A DNA stretch of 64,000 nt from Symbiodinium natans (taxonomy: Eukaryota > Sar > Dinophyceae > Suessiales > Symbiodiniaceae). Location: positions 356,001-420,000 of the forward strand of contig CAJNDS010002262.1 of the NCBI GenBank assembly GCA_905221605.1, in the 5' to 3' direction. A program made the translations under genes and the position numbers. Under the pieces are notes generated by a model. That model searched no databases and had not been told where the DNA came from. It was given only the letters and a program-made list of their open reading frames with translations. This document shows, one piece after another, positions 1 to 12,500 of this stretch. Each line of letters begins with the position of its first letter. Positions within the stretch are counted from its first letter, which is position 1.

Positions 1-530
1 AAAAACGTCCAGCAACAAGCGCAATCGAGGCCAAGGCTTCTCCTGGATTGCTTGCCACTCCAAAGCCCAGTCATGGCCATCCGGCACATGTTGAAGGAAG
101 TGGTGGATGAAGGCAGAGTTAGACTTCAGGCGCTGAAGCACGAACTCAGGCCGGGAAAGCTGATGCTCGGCACCAAGCCACTTAAAGAATGCCTCCTCTC
201 GCTCGGAATCTGGAGGCACGTCCGACAACTCTGGCACCCAGCAGCGCAAGAACGTCTCACATACCCAGTGCGGCCTGCTGCTGGGCTCCGATGAACCTTG
301 GCCGTCTATGATATGCAGACATGGCCTTTTCTTGTGTTCTGTGAAAGATCGTCTTTAATCCTGTGTAGCATAGCTACTCACAACAGGCCAAACAGACAAG
401 GCAAGCGAATTGAGGAAAGAGACCCACAAAGCAAATTTCCAGCCCGAGCTAAACCAATTTCAATGAATCAACCTCCCTACAGCGGCTGAATCGGGCTTCA
501 TAAGATGCGTTGCGCATAGTCTCTACAAGA

Positions 531-884
531 TCATAAAGCATGACTTGAGTCTGGCCGACAGCAGTTGTATGGGCAGGCAACGGTGTGATTTCGCTCGGCT
601 TTTACTTTGTTTACGAGCCTGGTAGTCCGATCTAGCGCGTGACAAGCGTTTGTGTTACAACACTTTGATGCATCCCAGTGGCAGAGTTCAGAAACCTCAA
701 TGCTCCATTTCTCGGCCCGCCCGATGGCCTCTTCAGCATCGTGCTTTGTCTCCTGCCGCAAGCTGCTGAGCAAATGACATTGTCTCGGGTTGCTTCTCAA
801 TGCAAGCCCAGTGGCATCTGCAAGGACAGTATCGGGGCAGCTCACCAGCAAGCGGTACACGTCTTTGATATTGACCCTGGGCAA
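531..884 (-). CDS. Possible third block of the 0.5-3.0 kb hypothetical gene
   Basis: 117 open codons in the same minus-strand frame as the two upstream blocks, separated by 27 bp from the block ending at 912. The composition is Cys/Arg-rich and less regular than the upstream blocks. It may be the 3' exon or a chance opening. No motif recognised. Confidence 0.2.
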   Translation of the reverse strand: MPRVNIKDVYRLLVSCPDTVLADATGLALRSNPRQCHLLSSLRQETKHDAEEAIGRAEKWSIEVSELCHWDASKCCNTNACHALDRTTRLVNKVKAERNHTVACPYNCCRPDSSHAL

Positions 885-911
885 ATCAAAGAAAAACTGT
901 CACTGCACCAC

Positions 912-1520
912 TCACAGGTGGCCACAACATGTCAGGCCCAGCCCTCGCCTCAAAGATTGCAGCGCAAGCTTTAAGAGATCAGCATGACGCTTTGCCCCAG
1001 AGTACTGCAAGAGTACCCCACTCCACTTTTCCAGCTCCAGCCGGCCATGGCTTCTGTTGAGGATGTGGACGAGATGAATGCTGGCACCGCAGCGCACCTC
1101 CTTGTTAATCCACTCATGCTGGGCCAAGACAAGAAGAATGTTCTCGGTCGCGTTCGGGAATGTAGTGCATGCAGCCGTGAGCGCATTTGCCAGAGCAGCT
1201 TGAAGCTTCAACTGCTGGACAAAATCATCGCTTGAACTGGCCGCTTTGACAATGTCCCAGTCACGTCCATGATCGAAGACTGCCCGCCACACGGCCTGCA
1301 GGAAGAACAGCGTTTCACGGCCTGTCCACGACCGCTCCAACTGAGTGCAGACTGCCCACGTCAGCACATTTTGCAGATCATTAGATTGAAAGTGCTTCGC
1401 TTCAAGAAGTGGCCATAGCACATGGTCGACAAACCCCCGTCCCGCATCCTCAGACGATTTCAGAAGCAAGGATAGCATGCGACGGGAGGTCATAACTTGG
1501 TCTGCCCTCAAAGCAGTCAA
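912..1520 (-). CDS. Hypothetical protein, second coding block (helical)
   Basis: About 200 open codons in the same frame as the block at 1791-2990, and probably a downstream exon of that gene. The listed start is TTG, so the true 5' end is more likely a splice acceptor. The translation is almost all predicted helix, with alternating Leu/Ala and charged residues (e.g. LKLQAALANALTAACTTF). That is HEAT/ARM-like in texture but has no diagnostic motif. A third in-frame open block continues at 884-531 with lower coding quality. Nothing here assigns a function. Confidence 0.4.
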   Translation of the reverse strand: MTALRADQVMTSRRMLSLLLKSSEDAGRGFVDHVLWPLLEAKHFQSNDLQNVLTWAVCTQLERSWTGRETLFFLQAVWRAVFDHGRDWDIVKAASSSDDFVQQLKLQAALANALTAACTTFPNATENILLVLAQHEWINKEVRCGASIHLVHILNRSHGRLELEKWSGVLLQYSGAKRHADLLKLALQSLRRGLGLTCCGHL

Positions 1521-1790
1521 GCATCGTTTTGATCACGAGGAAGGATGCATTGCTTGAAGCAGTCCATCGTTTCGAGGAGGCAGAAGACAACCCGGCTGAA
1601 CAGCTCCGTTCTGTTGGCACCTCTCACATGTTCCAAGCGCATGGGACGTGAGCTGAGCTGTACTTGCTTGATCATATCCTAGCTTTCGATGTTCTTATAT
1701 TGGCTGACTTCAGCTCACGGCCTTCGCAGCACTCCTCTGCCAGACTCAAGATGTCCTCACAGTAGCCATCACTTTCGGGAAACGCGCTGT

Positions 1791-2990
1791 TCACCTTCGG
1801 CAGGCATTCCTTGGTTCCAGCATGGTGACTCGGCCAAGGTGCGCCAGAGAAATATGAAGAAACCCGCACTCGAGTTGAATCCAAGAGTCAGCCAAACGCT
1901 TGGCCGCGAGCTCTTCATCGCAAGCACTGGTTGCAGCTATGCCCATATAAGCAGTTACTTCCATGCTGAAGCTGTTCCTATCCCCAGCCTGATTGGCACT
2001 GGAGGTCAGCAAGTACTCCAAATTGAAAAACTTGCTTTCCTTCTCCGTCAGAGGCAGCACTCGGTGCAATCTCACGGAGATGGCAGCTGACATTTCCAGT
2101 AAACGTGCATATGGCAGCTCTTTGGCATCCTTCTCCTCTCGCTCTGCTAAAGCATACAGCTGCGCCAACAAGTTGTGGAGATTCACTTCTCCAAGAAAGT
2201 CCAAGCAAGCTTGGATCTTGCCTTGTGAGGCACGTAACATCGTGTTGAATGTGTCGCGACAGTTCTTCAAAGCCACCTGATGGAGTGGTGTGTGCAAGTA
2301 TGGTCGACTCACATACGGCCATCGCTGGAAAAGGCACCTGATGAAGTGCGTGGCGACGACAAGGCGAGGGCATCTCTTGGGGTCATGTTCACTTGCCGTG
2401 CGGATCATGCCGGTAAGGGCATCTGCGACATCTTGCATCAATGCATCAAACAGCGGATTGGCATGTCTCTTGTGCACTTCAAAGCGCTCATTGAACCCAT
2501 CCACCCAGTCAAAGATCTTGTGCACTGCCTCCGTGCATGTCGTCAACATGCTGTCGCTGAGGTGCGTTGTTGTGCTTGTCGCAAACGTCATGATTCCTTT
2601 CAAGCTGTCGGCCCATGCACTTTTGGCACGAAGCTCGCGCATCAGAACGGGCCCTCCGGCATAATCACAGACTGATTTCGCAGTTCTCTGATCTTCGGCA
2701 TGGCGTTGATAGATGCCCCTGAGTTTGCAATCTACATTCAGCCAGAGGAAAATGCATCCAGCTTTCTGTCCGTTTTGAGACACTTGGACAGACCAAGCCC
2801 AAGGATTGGTTGGATCCGGGCACAGCTGCCCTTTCCCCACCTTGCCCGACATCAGCTTCTGCTCAAACTTTCCGTCATCTGAAATCTCGTAAGTGTTGGT
2901 CGTGGAGTTCCATTTGCCTGATGGAAACGGTAGCGTTCCATGCCGTGCTTCATCCAGCAAGTCGCGGATCACATCGTCAGAAGCCGCCAT
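1791..2990 (-). CDS. Hypothetical protein, first coding block (399 residues)
   Basis: This is an open frame of 399 codons that starts with ATG (MAASDDVIRDLLDEA...). An AG dinucleotide lies just upstream of the ATG, which fits a spliced-leader or intron acceptor. The N-terminal ~110 residues are Trp/Gly-rich with short beta-like stretches. The remainder is mostly amphipathic helix, which could be a helical-repeat protein, but I recognise no family. The frame ends at a TGA that overlaps a donor-like AAG|GTGAAC at about 1794, so the stop may lie in an intron. Two further blocks follow in the same frame downstream (1520-912 and 884-531). It is probably a cellular gene. A degraded mobile-element protein is the alternative. 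Confidence 0.55.
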   Translation of the reverse strand: MAASDDVIRDLLDEARHGTLPFPSGKWNSTTNTYEISDDGKFEQKLMSGKVGKGQLCPDPTNPWAWSVQVSQNGQKAGCIFLWLNVDCKLRGIYQRHAEDQRTAKSVCDYAGGPVLMRELRAKSAWADSLKGIMTFATSTTTHLSDSMLTTCTEAVHKIFDWVDGFNERFEVHKRHANPLFDALMQDVADALTGMIRTASEHDPKRCPRLVVATHFIRCLFQRWPYVSRPYLHTPLHQVALKNCRDTFNTMLRASQGKIQACLDFLGEVNLHNLLAQLYALAEREEKDAKELPYARLLEMSAAISVRLHRVLPLTEKESKFFNLEYLLTSSANQAGDRNSFSMEVTAYMGIAATSACDEELAAKRLADSWIQLECGFLHISLAHLGRVTMLEPRNACRR

Positions 2991-3049
2991 TCTGCACTGC
3001 AGCCTGGCAGGTCAAAGGCTATGTTAAGCATGGGCAGGTGACATGATGA

Positions 3050-5800
3050 AATCTAAATAGCAATGCTGGAACAGTCCTAGAAATACCATCCAGTGCCACG
3101 CATGTCGTGTGAAGCAAGTTCTGCAGGCTTGCGCACAGGACATGGAACGACCAAGCACTTCAAGCAATTGGCATGCCAGGTTGGGACATTTCTGAACCTA
3201 CCGTCTCTAAAGAAGTGCAGGAACACCAGGAATAACGACATGGATGGTCTGCAACCCCTACTGTACCCGACGCTAAGTGGTTCGTTAGTGGCAGCAGACC
3301 TATATGTTTCACACCACACATGCGAATGGTAGAGCTCCAAACGCCAGCACGAGCAGCAAAATCTATCAAATAACGGGCATGGCGACGGATGCTGCGCCTC
3401 TGGGATTTCCTCCGCGAACAATGATGGGCTGAAACGTCAATGAACCACGCTAAACAGCTGCAGCAAAGAGGCTCGGCTCGTTGACATCTCAAGTTGTTGG
3501 CCAAGCAACATGCTCAATACTCGCAGCTTGCTAAATGACAGTTGCGGATACGCAAGTACCCAACACCAAGCATGACGGAACAGCTGTAAAGCTACTCATG
3601 TTGCTAATGAAAACAGCAAACACCAGAACTGGAACCTGTAAGCTCCGGCACAAGAACATCGAGGAATTCCATCTGCATAAGGCCAACAAGCAACATTGCG
3701 ATTCACTTCATTTCGCTGACATACCCCAATGTTGAACGTGGCTGTTGCGACATATATAAACCTTTCTCACGGCTTCCATGCTCCCGGGCACTGACATCGA
3801 AGTCAGTAACATGACGACCAAAGCTTCCCGAAGCGAAGATCCCCATTTGGGATTTGAAATACAGGCATGACTGAGCCCCACTCCCAGCAAGCCGTGCTGC
3901 CACGGCCGCGCAGACAAAGTTGCCAGCTTTCGAGATGGCCTGGCTCGCCCATGTCCACGTTGTGTCGACGTGTTAAGAGCCCCTCCGAAGCTCCAGCTAA
4001 GCAAATACTCCACCACCTAAAAAATGCTGACATAAGTTTCCGCGTCTGGGATTACTTACGCTGTCACAAGAACAGGCAAATGACATTCAAGGGCGCCTCA
4101 CCGTTGTTCAGCAGGCCTCTCGCTGATTGCAGCTGCGAATTTGCCTCGTCTCTCGGGATCAAGCCCGGCTTCAAGAAAATCAATGCTCGCAGAGAGAACA
4201 GCATCCGCCGCATAAAGCGAATATTCGCATCGAGAACGAAGCACGCGGGCGATACTAATCAACATACAGCATCGGGTTACAAAGGAACTTGAAAGAAGCA
4301 TGCATGGGAAAGCCAACGAACTAACGCTAGTCCCAACACTCCTGAGGAGGCAACGCAGCGCTGTGGCAATCCGCCGCTGGCCTGCCGCAGGCTGTACTAC
4401 TGACAAACGTGTTCAGATAGCCTCAGTTGAACTCCAACCGCATGTCAGGACGCTTTGAGATAGCTACATGGGTTGGCAGTCTTGAATTCAAGGCCTCGCA
4501 GGGTGCTCAGTTTAGCACCATCTCGGCCATGCGCACGGCCAACTCACGCATGTAGGCGAGGTCCTCCTCTGTCATGCCTGCCGCGCCAGCAGCTGAAACA
4601 CGGGCAGCCCCACCCTGAGTACGTCCTGTCCCTTGTTTACCAACCCGGGCATAGCTGTTTTTCTGAAACGCAGCTAGACCTACTCCAGACTGCGCAGTCA
4701 ACTTCGAAAAGGTGCAAGTAGCTTGTTCACGCACTCTAGACTCTGTGGCCTCGGGAGCTGGTCTCAGAGCTGGTTGGCGAAACTCACCGTGAAGTCTGAT
4801 GCTTGAGCCGGCTAGGCACGGAGACAGGGCCCCCGAGAGGACAGAGACAGCGACAACCCTGCCCATCTCCTCCACCATCCCCCCACATCTGGCAACATTG
4901 CGGAATCCGCACAAGACAGGCTTGCGCAACGTCGCCGACAAGCCACCCAAAACTGGCCCAAAACTCATAAAGCAGAGGACTGTCCAGATCGCAAGACACC
5001 TGGGATGGACGCTCTCGTGAAGCACTTTGCTAGCAGACGGTACAGAGCTTTTCCTGATCTGAGCCGCTCGCGAATCCTGCAGAAACTACAGGACACACTG
5101 AGCAGACCGAAGTAAGCATTATCCGAGTCAGAATCAGAGACGTGCATTGGACACCCATATCACTTGTGCCGGCCATTCTGCCTATGATAGCCATCTTCCA
5201 CACCAGAAGCTTCCACCAAGAAGCCAGGCACGAGTCTGGGCTCAACTTGGGCAATTCTGAACAAGCAACTTCACGCCGTAGACTTGCAAAGGCAGCTTCC
5301 GGCAGTGAAGGTTGCCTCGTCTGGCCCGCCATTTTTCTCAAACAATCGGAGTCAAGCTCATCATCAACCGAAACAGCTTTGCCCGTTTGTCTTCAACACT
5401 TGAACTAGAGAGCATGCACTTGGCTCCACGGCAAGGACTGCCAGGTCACAACATACACTACTCATACACTCCGCGACGTTTTCGCGCCCCTCACGGGCGG
5501 CCGCACCCATACGTGGTCGTGGCAAGCGACCTGACAGATATGGCGTGTCGAGGCAACAGCGAAGCCGACAAATTGACTGGTGCAAGACAGCAGATGCTAT
5601 CACTCGACAGAGTTGCTAGCTGGACCTCCGTCTTCACCTCCTGCCTGTGCCAACGCACACCAACACCCAAGAGCCAGCTCTTAGAACGCTGCCGTGAAGC
5701 CACGGCGTTGCCTGCAAGTGATGAACTCAAAATTGCTTTGCACCGACAGCGTTTCTTTCACAGTCTGCACATTTGACAGTACAGGCTTCGTGGGCTGCTG
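3050..5800. other. Stretch without an assignable gene
   Basis: Many short overlapping ORFs on both strands, none with a recognisable domain. The best candidate is a minus-strand frame at 4507-5025, listed separately. The base composition is ordinary and there are no telomere-repeat arrays, unlike the DNA to the right. Confidence 0.4.
4507..5025 (-). CDS. Small hypothetical ORF (172 residues)
   Basis: The N-terminal half has hydrophobic runs. The C-terminal ~60 residues are Gly/Ala/Arg-rich and end in an acidic amphipathic helix (TEEDLAYMRELAVRMAEMVLN is the last stretch; key residues are the alternating Leu/Met and Glu/Arg). The helix at the extreme C terminus looks coding-like. The rest is uncertain and may include intron. 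No family recognised. Confidence 0.25.
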   Translation of the reverse strand: MLHESVHPRCLAIWTVLCFMSFGPVLGGLSATLRKPVLCGFRNVARCGGMVEEMGRVVAVSVLSGALSPCLAGSSIRLHGEFRQPALRPAPEATESRVREQATCTFSKLTAQSGVGLAAFQKNSYARVGKQGTGRTQGGAARVSAAGAAGMTEEDLAYMRELAVRMAEMVLN

Positions 5801-7061
5801 TTTTGCTGTTGCTTGGCCTGCCATCGGCTCAAGGATCTCTTGCGCTTGCGGGGCCTCGGCTCGCCGCTGACGCTCATCACTCTACGTGCTGAGGAGTCTT
5901 GAACTCTTTGGTCGACTTTGGCATATTTCCCCTCCCCCTCCTCTATGAGTTCTCACTCCCTCAAACAAGAAAGAGGCCCAGGCTGGCGAGCCCAAGCGCC
6001 GGCGTAGCTCCCCGAGACGACCTGCTTTGTCTGCAGGGAGAGTTCTTCTAAATCAGGGTCCCTTTTGTAGGGCCCCTATTATCACGCGGGCCGCGGGCCC
6101 CTCGTACTTTGGGTATTCAGGAAGGGATAACAATCTAGAGAATTGCCAATGTGGGGGAGTCGATCTACATCGGGGCCCCGTCAAGAACCATCTGGAAAAT
6201 TTCGTCAGCTTCGCTACAGTAAGGACGAGATGCACACAGAGATTGACAGAAGTAAGGCTTACACTTAGGCATTTGGAGACTTAAGTCTACACCTCGTGAA
6301 GGCAGTTGCTGAGGCACAAATGTTCATCAATACGCCCTATGTGTTGATGTATGGTATGTTTATGCAGAAGATGCGAAGTTTCTATTCCAAGCGTTTCTTT
6401 TGACAAGGAATCCCTGCTGTTTTTCAGGGTCCGAGTTGAACTAATTTTCATCTATGCACATCTATGAACTGCGCGCGCAACCTCACCTACTGTCTACTTG
6501 CAGCTCGGAGGGAGGTTCATGTCTAGTTCAGCGTTTCCTACCTTTTGTAGTTTCTTGCGGCGCCGGCATGTTTCATCCTAGAACTACCCCCCAATACACT
6601 CATTTGCACGTACACCCCCCCCCCCCCCCCCCCCGACTTGTCATTTTCGACACCAGTAAAAAGGACTGCTCCCAGCGCTCTGAGCGTGGCTTCCTGGGGC
6701 CTCGCGCTGAAGGCGCTCGGGAGGTCACTGGAGAGCGCCGGTCCAGGGCGGTCCTTGTTTTGGGTTTGGCTCAGGGATCGGGGTTTAAGTTTAGGGTTGA
6801 AGTGGGGGCTTAAGTGGTTAAGGTCTAAGTTGGGCTTTGTGGGACTCTTTAGGGCTTTGTTGCAGTCAATGATTTTGGGGGAGAGGCAGCCTCCGCACGC
6901 CTCGCCTTCGCTGGCGCTCTGTTGAGGGCCGGGCAGGCGAAGATTGCAGAGACCTCAGCGCCCACCATACGGCTTAGGTTCAGGGCCTTGCTGGTAGGGC
7001 TGGTGGGGCCGAAGAGCGTGCATCTTGACTCTGCAGCATTCATCTCGACCCCACCCCGCCA

Positions 7062-7164
7062 CCCTAAACCCTGAACCCTAAACCCTAAACCCTGAACCCT
7101 GAACCCTAAACCCTAAACCCTAAACCCTAAACCCTAAACCCTGAACCCTGAACCCTGAACCCCT
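7062..7164. repeat. Telomere-type array (CCCTAAA/CCCTGAA)n
   Basis: About 14 heptamers on the plus strand, some carrying the variant CCCTGAA. A G-strand array follows only ~120 bp to the right, so the two face each other. Confidence 0.98.
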
Positions 7165-7281
7165 AAGGCGCCGGCCTTGCGCAGGCCTGTGCGGCCTCCT
7201 GGGACACGGGCTCCTCGGGGCTCCTCCAAGCGGGTTGAGGGACAAGATGGGCTTCGGGCCGTTTGGAGGATCCGACATTCA

Positions 7282-7348
7282 GGGTTTAGGGTTTAGGGTT
7301 TAGGGTTTAGGGTTTAGGGTTTAGGGTTTAGGGTTTAGGGTTTAGGGT
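7282..7348. repeat. Telomere-type array (TTTAGGG)n
   Basis: About nine nearly perfect GGGTTTA heptamers on the plus strand. It is opposite in orientation to the array at 7062-7164. Confidence 0.98.
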
Positions 7349-8156
7349 GGAGTTTCAAACTCCCGGCTGGTGCCTAGTGATGAACATCTCCTCCAACAGC
7401 AACATTCATGTTCACCCCCAACTTTGGAGCCCCAACCGCGCCACATGGCAAGAAGAGAGGGAAGCCGCTGAGTTATGACAGTATTGCATTTCATAGGAGG
7501 TTTGCGGGGCTTCGGGGCGAAAACTTTAGGACTCTGAGTCCTGCTCACAACAGGCTCCATGGAGAAGGTGAGCGCGCCTCTGGCAAACAATGCAGCTTGG
7601 AGATGCACACTTCGGGTCTGTTGCACTGGTGGCCTCTACTTTCGCGGACTGCGCTCTACTCGCTTGCCTCCCCACAAGCACACCTTCCCCATGCTGGCGT
7701 ACCCTGTATACTCGAAGATCGATTCCCCAGCCCTTGATTATCCCTGAGAACGTGTCGTGTCAAACGCCATCCTTGCAAACTCCCCGGCCGTGCCTGCGGG
7801 TCGGTCCTTGGTCACTCATTGAAACTCATCACGTGCGGCTTCTGTGGCAGATGGTGGGGCGTGTTGGGCTAGCAGGCGAAGTGAACATCTGCCGGTGAAC
7901 TCATTGCGTGCAATGGTGCTGGGGTGGCCGGAATGGCAAGACGGACTTTGGCAGCAGCTGATGGAAGAAGGGTGGCGACGGCAACTGGAGGCTGTCGTCG
8001 TCGCGCTACCACTGCCAACTTCCCTTTATCACATACCGCTCAGGGGTCGAGCGAAAAATCGGAGGAAGTCCAAGCAATAGTGCTCCGAACGTCTTCCAGC
8101 CCCATGCTTGCCCTGATCATTCCAGCAGCCCTAACAATCCATGCAAACCCATAAGC

Positions 8157-8265
8157 CTAAACCCTAACCCTGAAAACCCTAAACCCTAAACCCTAAACCC
8201 TAAACCCTAAACCCTAAACCCTAAACCCTAAACCCTAAACCCTAAACCCTAAACCCTAAACCCTA
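8157..8265. repeat. Telomere-type array (CCCTAAA)n
   Basis: About 15 heptamers, mostly perfect after a few degenerate units at the left edge. Confidence 0.98.
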
Positions 8266-8382
8266 CTCAACCTGCACAAGAAACATGTTGGTCCGAGCGT
8301 CGGCGAGGAGGTGCGACCGCAGAGCCGGAGGGGGGCTGCCATCTTGCATCCTGGTGAGGCAGTCCGGCCAAGTACTTAGATG

Positions 8383-8468
8383 GGTGGTTTCCGAAAAAAG
8401 GGTACCGTATGGGTCCTGATTATGAGGGAATCCGATTATTTGGGGATCCCCTACTTTCGTAAACCCCC
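8383..8468. repeat. Short foldback element, 'GGTTTCCGAAA...TTCGTAAACCCCC' family
   Basis: The left end GGTTTCCGAAAAAAGGGTACC and the right end TTTCGTAAACCCCC form imperfect inverted repeats. The interior reads GGGTCCTGATTATGAGGGAATCC. Related copies lie at 31604, 32484, 43010, 43955, 44175, 52803, 55087 and 56734. It resembles a miniature inverted-repeat element. There is no coding capacity. Confidence 0.7.
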
Positions 8469-9501
8469 AGATTGGATTCTGTACACTGGCCCGGGGTGGC
8501 TGGGACAAGGCAACCCCAGACAAGATAAGGCTGGATTGAGCGGTGTAGATCCCGGTAGATGCAACGATCGACAGCTAGAGACAGATTGCTTTGATCTGAT
8601 GGCTCATGGAACTGCACGAGACACATGTCGGCGGAATGCTGTGCAACTTCAGTCCTCCTGGCACGCCGGGGCGATGGAACTTGCTTCCTGGTGAGCTTGA
8701 GGGCTCTGCTTCGCAGATGGAAGGTTTTCTCATTGAAGCTAAGGTTTCAAATTCGTGGTTCAGGCTTCCTTTCGACTTCATCGGCTTGGTTGGCTTGAAT
8801 GGTGTGGTAGAAACCTTTAAGCCTTGAAGTGGGCTGTCCCTATGACAAGACCACCTCTTGCTCAAGAACCTGCCACAGCCCATCTGGGCCTTGCTAAGCC
8901 GTCTGCAGCTGAGGTCCTGACACTTCGACATCTCTGGAGTTGCCCACGGTCCGAATCTCCTTGGTGCTTGGCAAGTGCTTGTACCATCCCTGATTCTCCC
9001 ACCAAATCCAGCCTCTTATGGATGAAGCCATGGTCAAGAATGCTGACCGAAAAGATGCTCTGCAGCCTACAATGGCCTACAACGTCCAACTCGGGATGCC
9101 AGGAGGGTACCAAACATGTTGACAACCGTCGGCAGTCGGAATGCCGGTATCCCAATGTGCTGTCCAAGGGTCCGCGCGGAGATCGTTCAGGCTTTGTGCC
9201 GTATCTGCGCCTTGCACTGACAGGGCTTCTTGCCTCGCAGCGTCCGGGACGAGCAGCGCGCAACACAGCACACTAGGGCTCGGCCTTGTTACGTCTAGCT
9301 TTCGCTGGACTCCTTTGCCTTCTGGATGCACCGGTGAAGCTCTGAATCGAATCTTCAGAGGTCACAAAGACCCAGTTTCACCAACCCCAGACCTTATGGA
9401 AACTGCCGACGCCAGACCCTCAGCTCCCTAGACATCCCCGGACACACCCTGAAGTTCCGAAAGCCATTGAAGGCAGATCGCAGCTTGGCTGTCAAGCCCG
9501 A

Positions 9502-9556
9502 AACCCTAAACCCTAAACCCTAAACCCTAAACATCCCTAAATACTAAACCCTAAAC
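9502..9556. repeat. Short telomere-type array (CCCTAAA)n
   Basis: About seven heptamers with a few degenerate units. It borders a minus-strand coiled-coil segment at about 9565-9650 (AELGSHFERLLVTTEEL). Confidence 0.95.
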
Positions 9557-9564
9557 CTCCTCAA

Positions 9565-12500
9565 CTTCTGGGCCCCCGTGCCCGGCACACAGCTCCTCCG
9601 TGGTCACCAGGAGCCGCTCGAAGTGGCTGCCCAGCTCCGCCTGAAGTGGTTCGAGGGTTTAGGGTTTGGGGTTTGGGGTTCAGCACAAGTCAAGCATTCA
9701 CTAGTCAAGAAATTACTCCAGAAAAATACCCACCCGGCCAAAGAATCCCACAACATTAAGAAAATATTTCACTTATGGCTAGACCCTAAACCCTAAACCC
9801 TACTGTTTTTCGGGTTCAGGGTTTAGGTGGCGGCTCAGGGGTTTCAGGCGACACTCGGCTGACTCATGGGTGCTGATGAACAACACTTGGGATGTTCCCC
9901 CACTTTCTTATAATCCCTATTGAGGTATAAGGGGGAAACAACCATTAGGGTTTAGGGTTTAGGGTTTAGGGTTGTTCCCCCTCTACCTTAATAGGGATTA
10001 TAGTAACCCCGATTATAATCTCATGAAGGACTGTTAGTACAAGGGGGAACATACCAAAACAACACGTTGATCCAAATTTGGCTGCATGGCCTCGGCTCGC
10101 CGACTGGCCTGCATGTTGGCTGACACCTGCGCTGACGAAAATGTTTGCTGTCGGCTTGTGCAAGTCCTTTTTTTAGGGGTCCCAAACAAGCACATAAGCA
10201 AAAATTAGGGTAGGGATATCCCATATAAACCCCCTTAGAATGAAGCCCTATAAGGTAGGGATATCCCTATACAATGCTTATGCTTATGTCCTTTTTGGGT
10301 CCCTAATGTTTGGCAACTCTCGAGGAAGTGATCGAACATGGCGCTCTGGACATAGTGACTTAGCCGAGTCTTGCCAACGGCCTCCGTCAACCGCTCCATG
10401 ATCGGGTCCAGCTGCTTGACGACCTGGCGGTGGCAGAACGCTGAATACGTGGCATATTCAGCAGCAATGACAATGACAACCGGCATCCATTCTCGCCAGC
10501 TCGATGAACTCTGAGGTCTAAGGTTCCTTGGCCCTTTCAAGCACTTCAAGACATCCAGGGCCACCTCCTGCCGCTGCTCCTGCACCGCCTGAGCTCCGTC
10601 TCCCAAGGGATGCTCAGTGAGAACTGTGTGAGAACTCCGTGGCCATGTGGCTCTTCGGTGTTGCAGCCGGGACGGGTCGCAGGAACAGTAGTGCTGGTGA
10701 CAATGAGGGTTTCCGGCATTGCGGCATAGATGCTTGTAGAATCATGTAGCAGTGGGGGGAAAAAAAAGAGGCCTGCCGCAACCACAATACGCCTCAAGAA
10801 ATCTCCCAACGCTCTGAGGACTCGGCCTGCCGCGCGGCCGCCGATGCAGCGGCCATGCGCTCCTCCACACCCACCTCGTGCAGACAGGCAGGGAGTTTAG
10901 GGTTTAAAGGTTTAGGGTTTAGGGTTTAGGGTTTAGCAATCCAGGAATCCACAGCCACATACTGTCCATCATTTCCCGCCGTGCGCAAGTGACCTGTCGC
11001 ACGAATGCAAGAGGCACATCAACAGCTCGCCAAGGACTCTGCAGTCAGCTCTTCTATCTCGTGCTTCCTGGCATTTGACTTGCGGGCTGAAGGTGCAGCG
11101 GCCGGAGCAGTGCATGAGGGGATCTTGGGTTGCTTTGTACCAAAGTGAGGCACGTTTTCACTCAATTGTCTCGCTCAGACATGGCGGAGGCACAGGCGGC
11201 TGCTGATGGCCCGATCCTGGCTGCCATTATGCTGCAGGAACCGAAAAACAAGACTTCATCCACAGCCTTTCAAGTCCAGACGCGCTGTCAAAGGCATTCG
11301 ACGGGGGGGAGGGAGAAAACAGCTAGGTAGTAGCCGTCAGCTCAACCGCAGAACTCTCGAAGCGCCTGTCGCTGCACATCGCCTGCAAGGCGCTCAAACC
11401 GGGCAGCCATTGCAGCCTAAGTCAAAGAGAAAGGAAGCTGCTCCGCGTGGGCACGGTCCAGTGTGCTCGATGTGTGGACATCTAGCTGTCAGTCCGTGCT
11501 GTCAAGCGGGTCCAACACGACACAAACGTCGGTGCTTCAATGTAGGCATGCAGGAACCACCCTATGCCAAAGATTTCCAGAGCTGCTTCTCCAGCCCTTA
11601 AGTCTCACTATCTCGAACCGCGCCCTTCTTGCTGGGATCTCGGCTTCCTGTTCGGACAGGGCGAGGCCTCGGAAAGGCTTCGCACTTGGCTTAGCTAGCC
11701 CCAGGGGCTCCAATACCCCTTAAGTCAGCAATACTCCTTAATACATAGCAAGGTTCCTTATCTGGTTTAAGGAACAACCCTTCAAAAAAGAACGTTCCTC
11801 ATATTGGTTTAAGGAATAGTTCTTAAAATAGAAGAGGGTTTCCGTATATGGTTTAGGGAATATTCTTGAACTAAGGAGTGTTTCAGTCCCTGGGGCTCAG
11901 GGAGCGGCTGCTTTATGCGAGCTTTATGCGAGTGACGCCTTTTCGTCTACGCGCGACCGAACCGGTAGCAGACGTAGACAGATACACAGACATATATACC
12001 TACACCAGTACATGGACCAAGAGAAGTTGAGTCGCATTCTTTTTTGCGTGTTCACTGCGTGTTCAGGACCTCGCTTCCGGCTCTCAACATCTTGGCACGC
12101 CATCATCGTGAGCTCCCGGCGAAGCGCCTTCACCTCGGAGCGGGGTTCTGCGATGGCCGTCGTCAGGGCTTCACTCGCCACCTCCGAGGGAAAGGGCACG
12201 GAAGCCACTCAAGCAGCGGATAACGGCCCGCACTGACGTCCCAGTCTCTAAGAACTGTCCTTCCAGGCCTGCTTGTGATACTGAAAGGCTTGCGCCCACC
12301 TCAGCTAGATTCAACTGGGCCAGCCAGGACTGGCATCTATGGCCCCAACGAGTGCTGTGACACGCCCAATGCCGATTAAGGCTAAAGCCCTGGAACCCAG
12401 CACCACAGACACCAAGAATTTCTCCGAGGCGCTTGTCAGCCTGCATTTGTGCCTCCTCGCCGACTAAGCGGCGACAGGCCTGCGCAACAGCTCAACGCGC

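Noticed and set aside
6027-6284. Plus-strand 85-codon ORF
   Set aside because: No domain, no splice or start context, and the strand opposes the neighbours.
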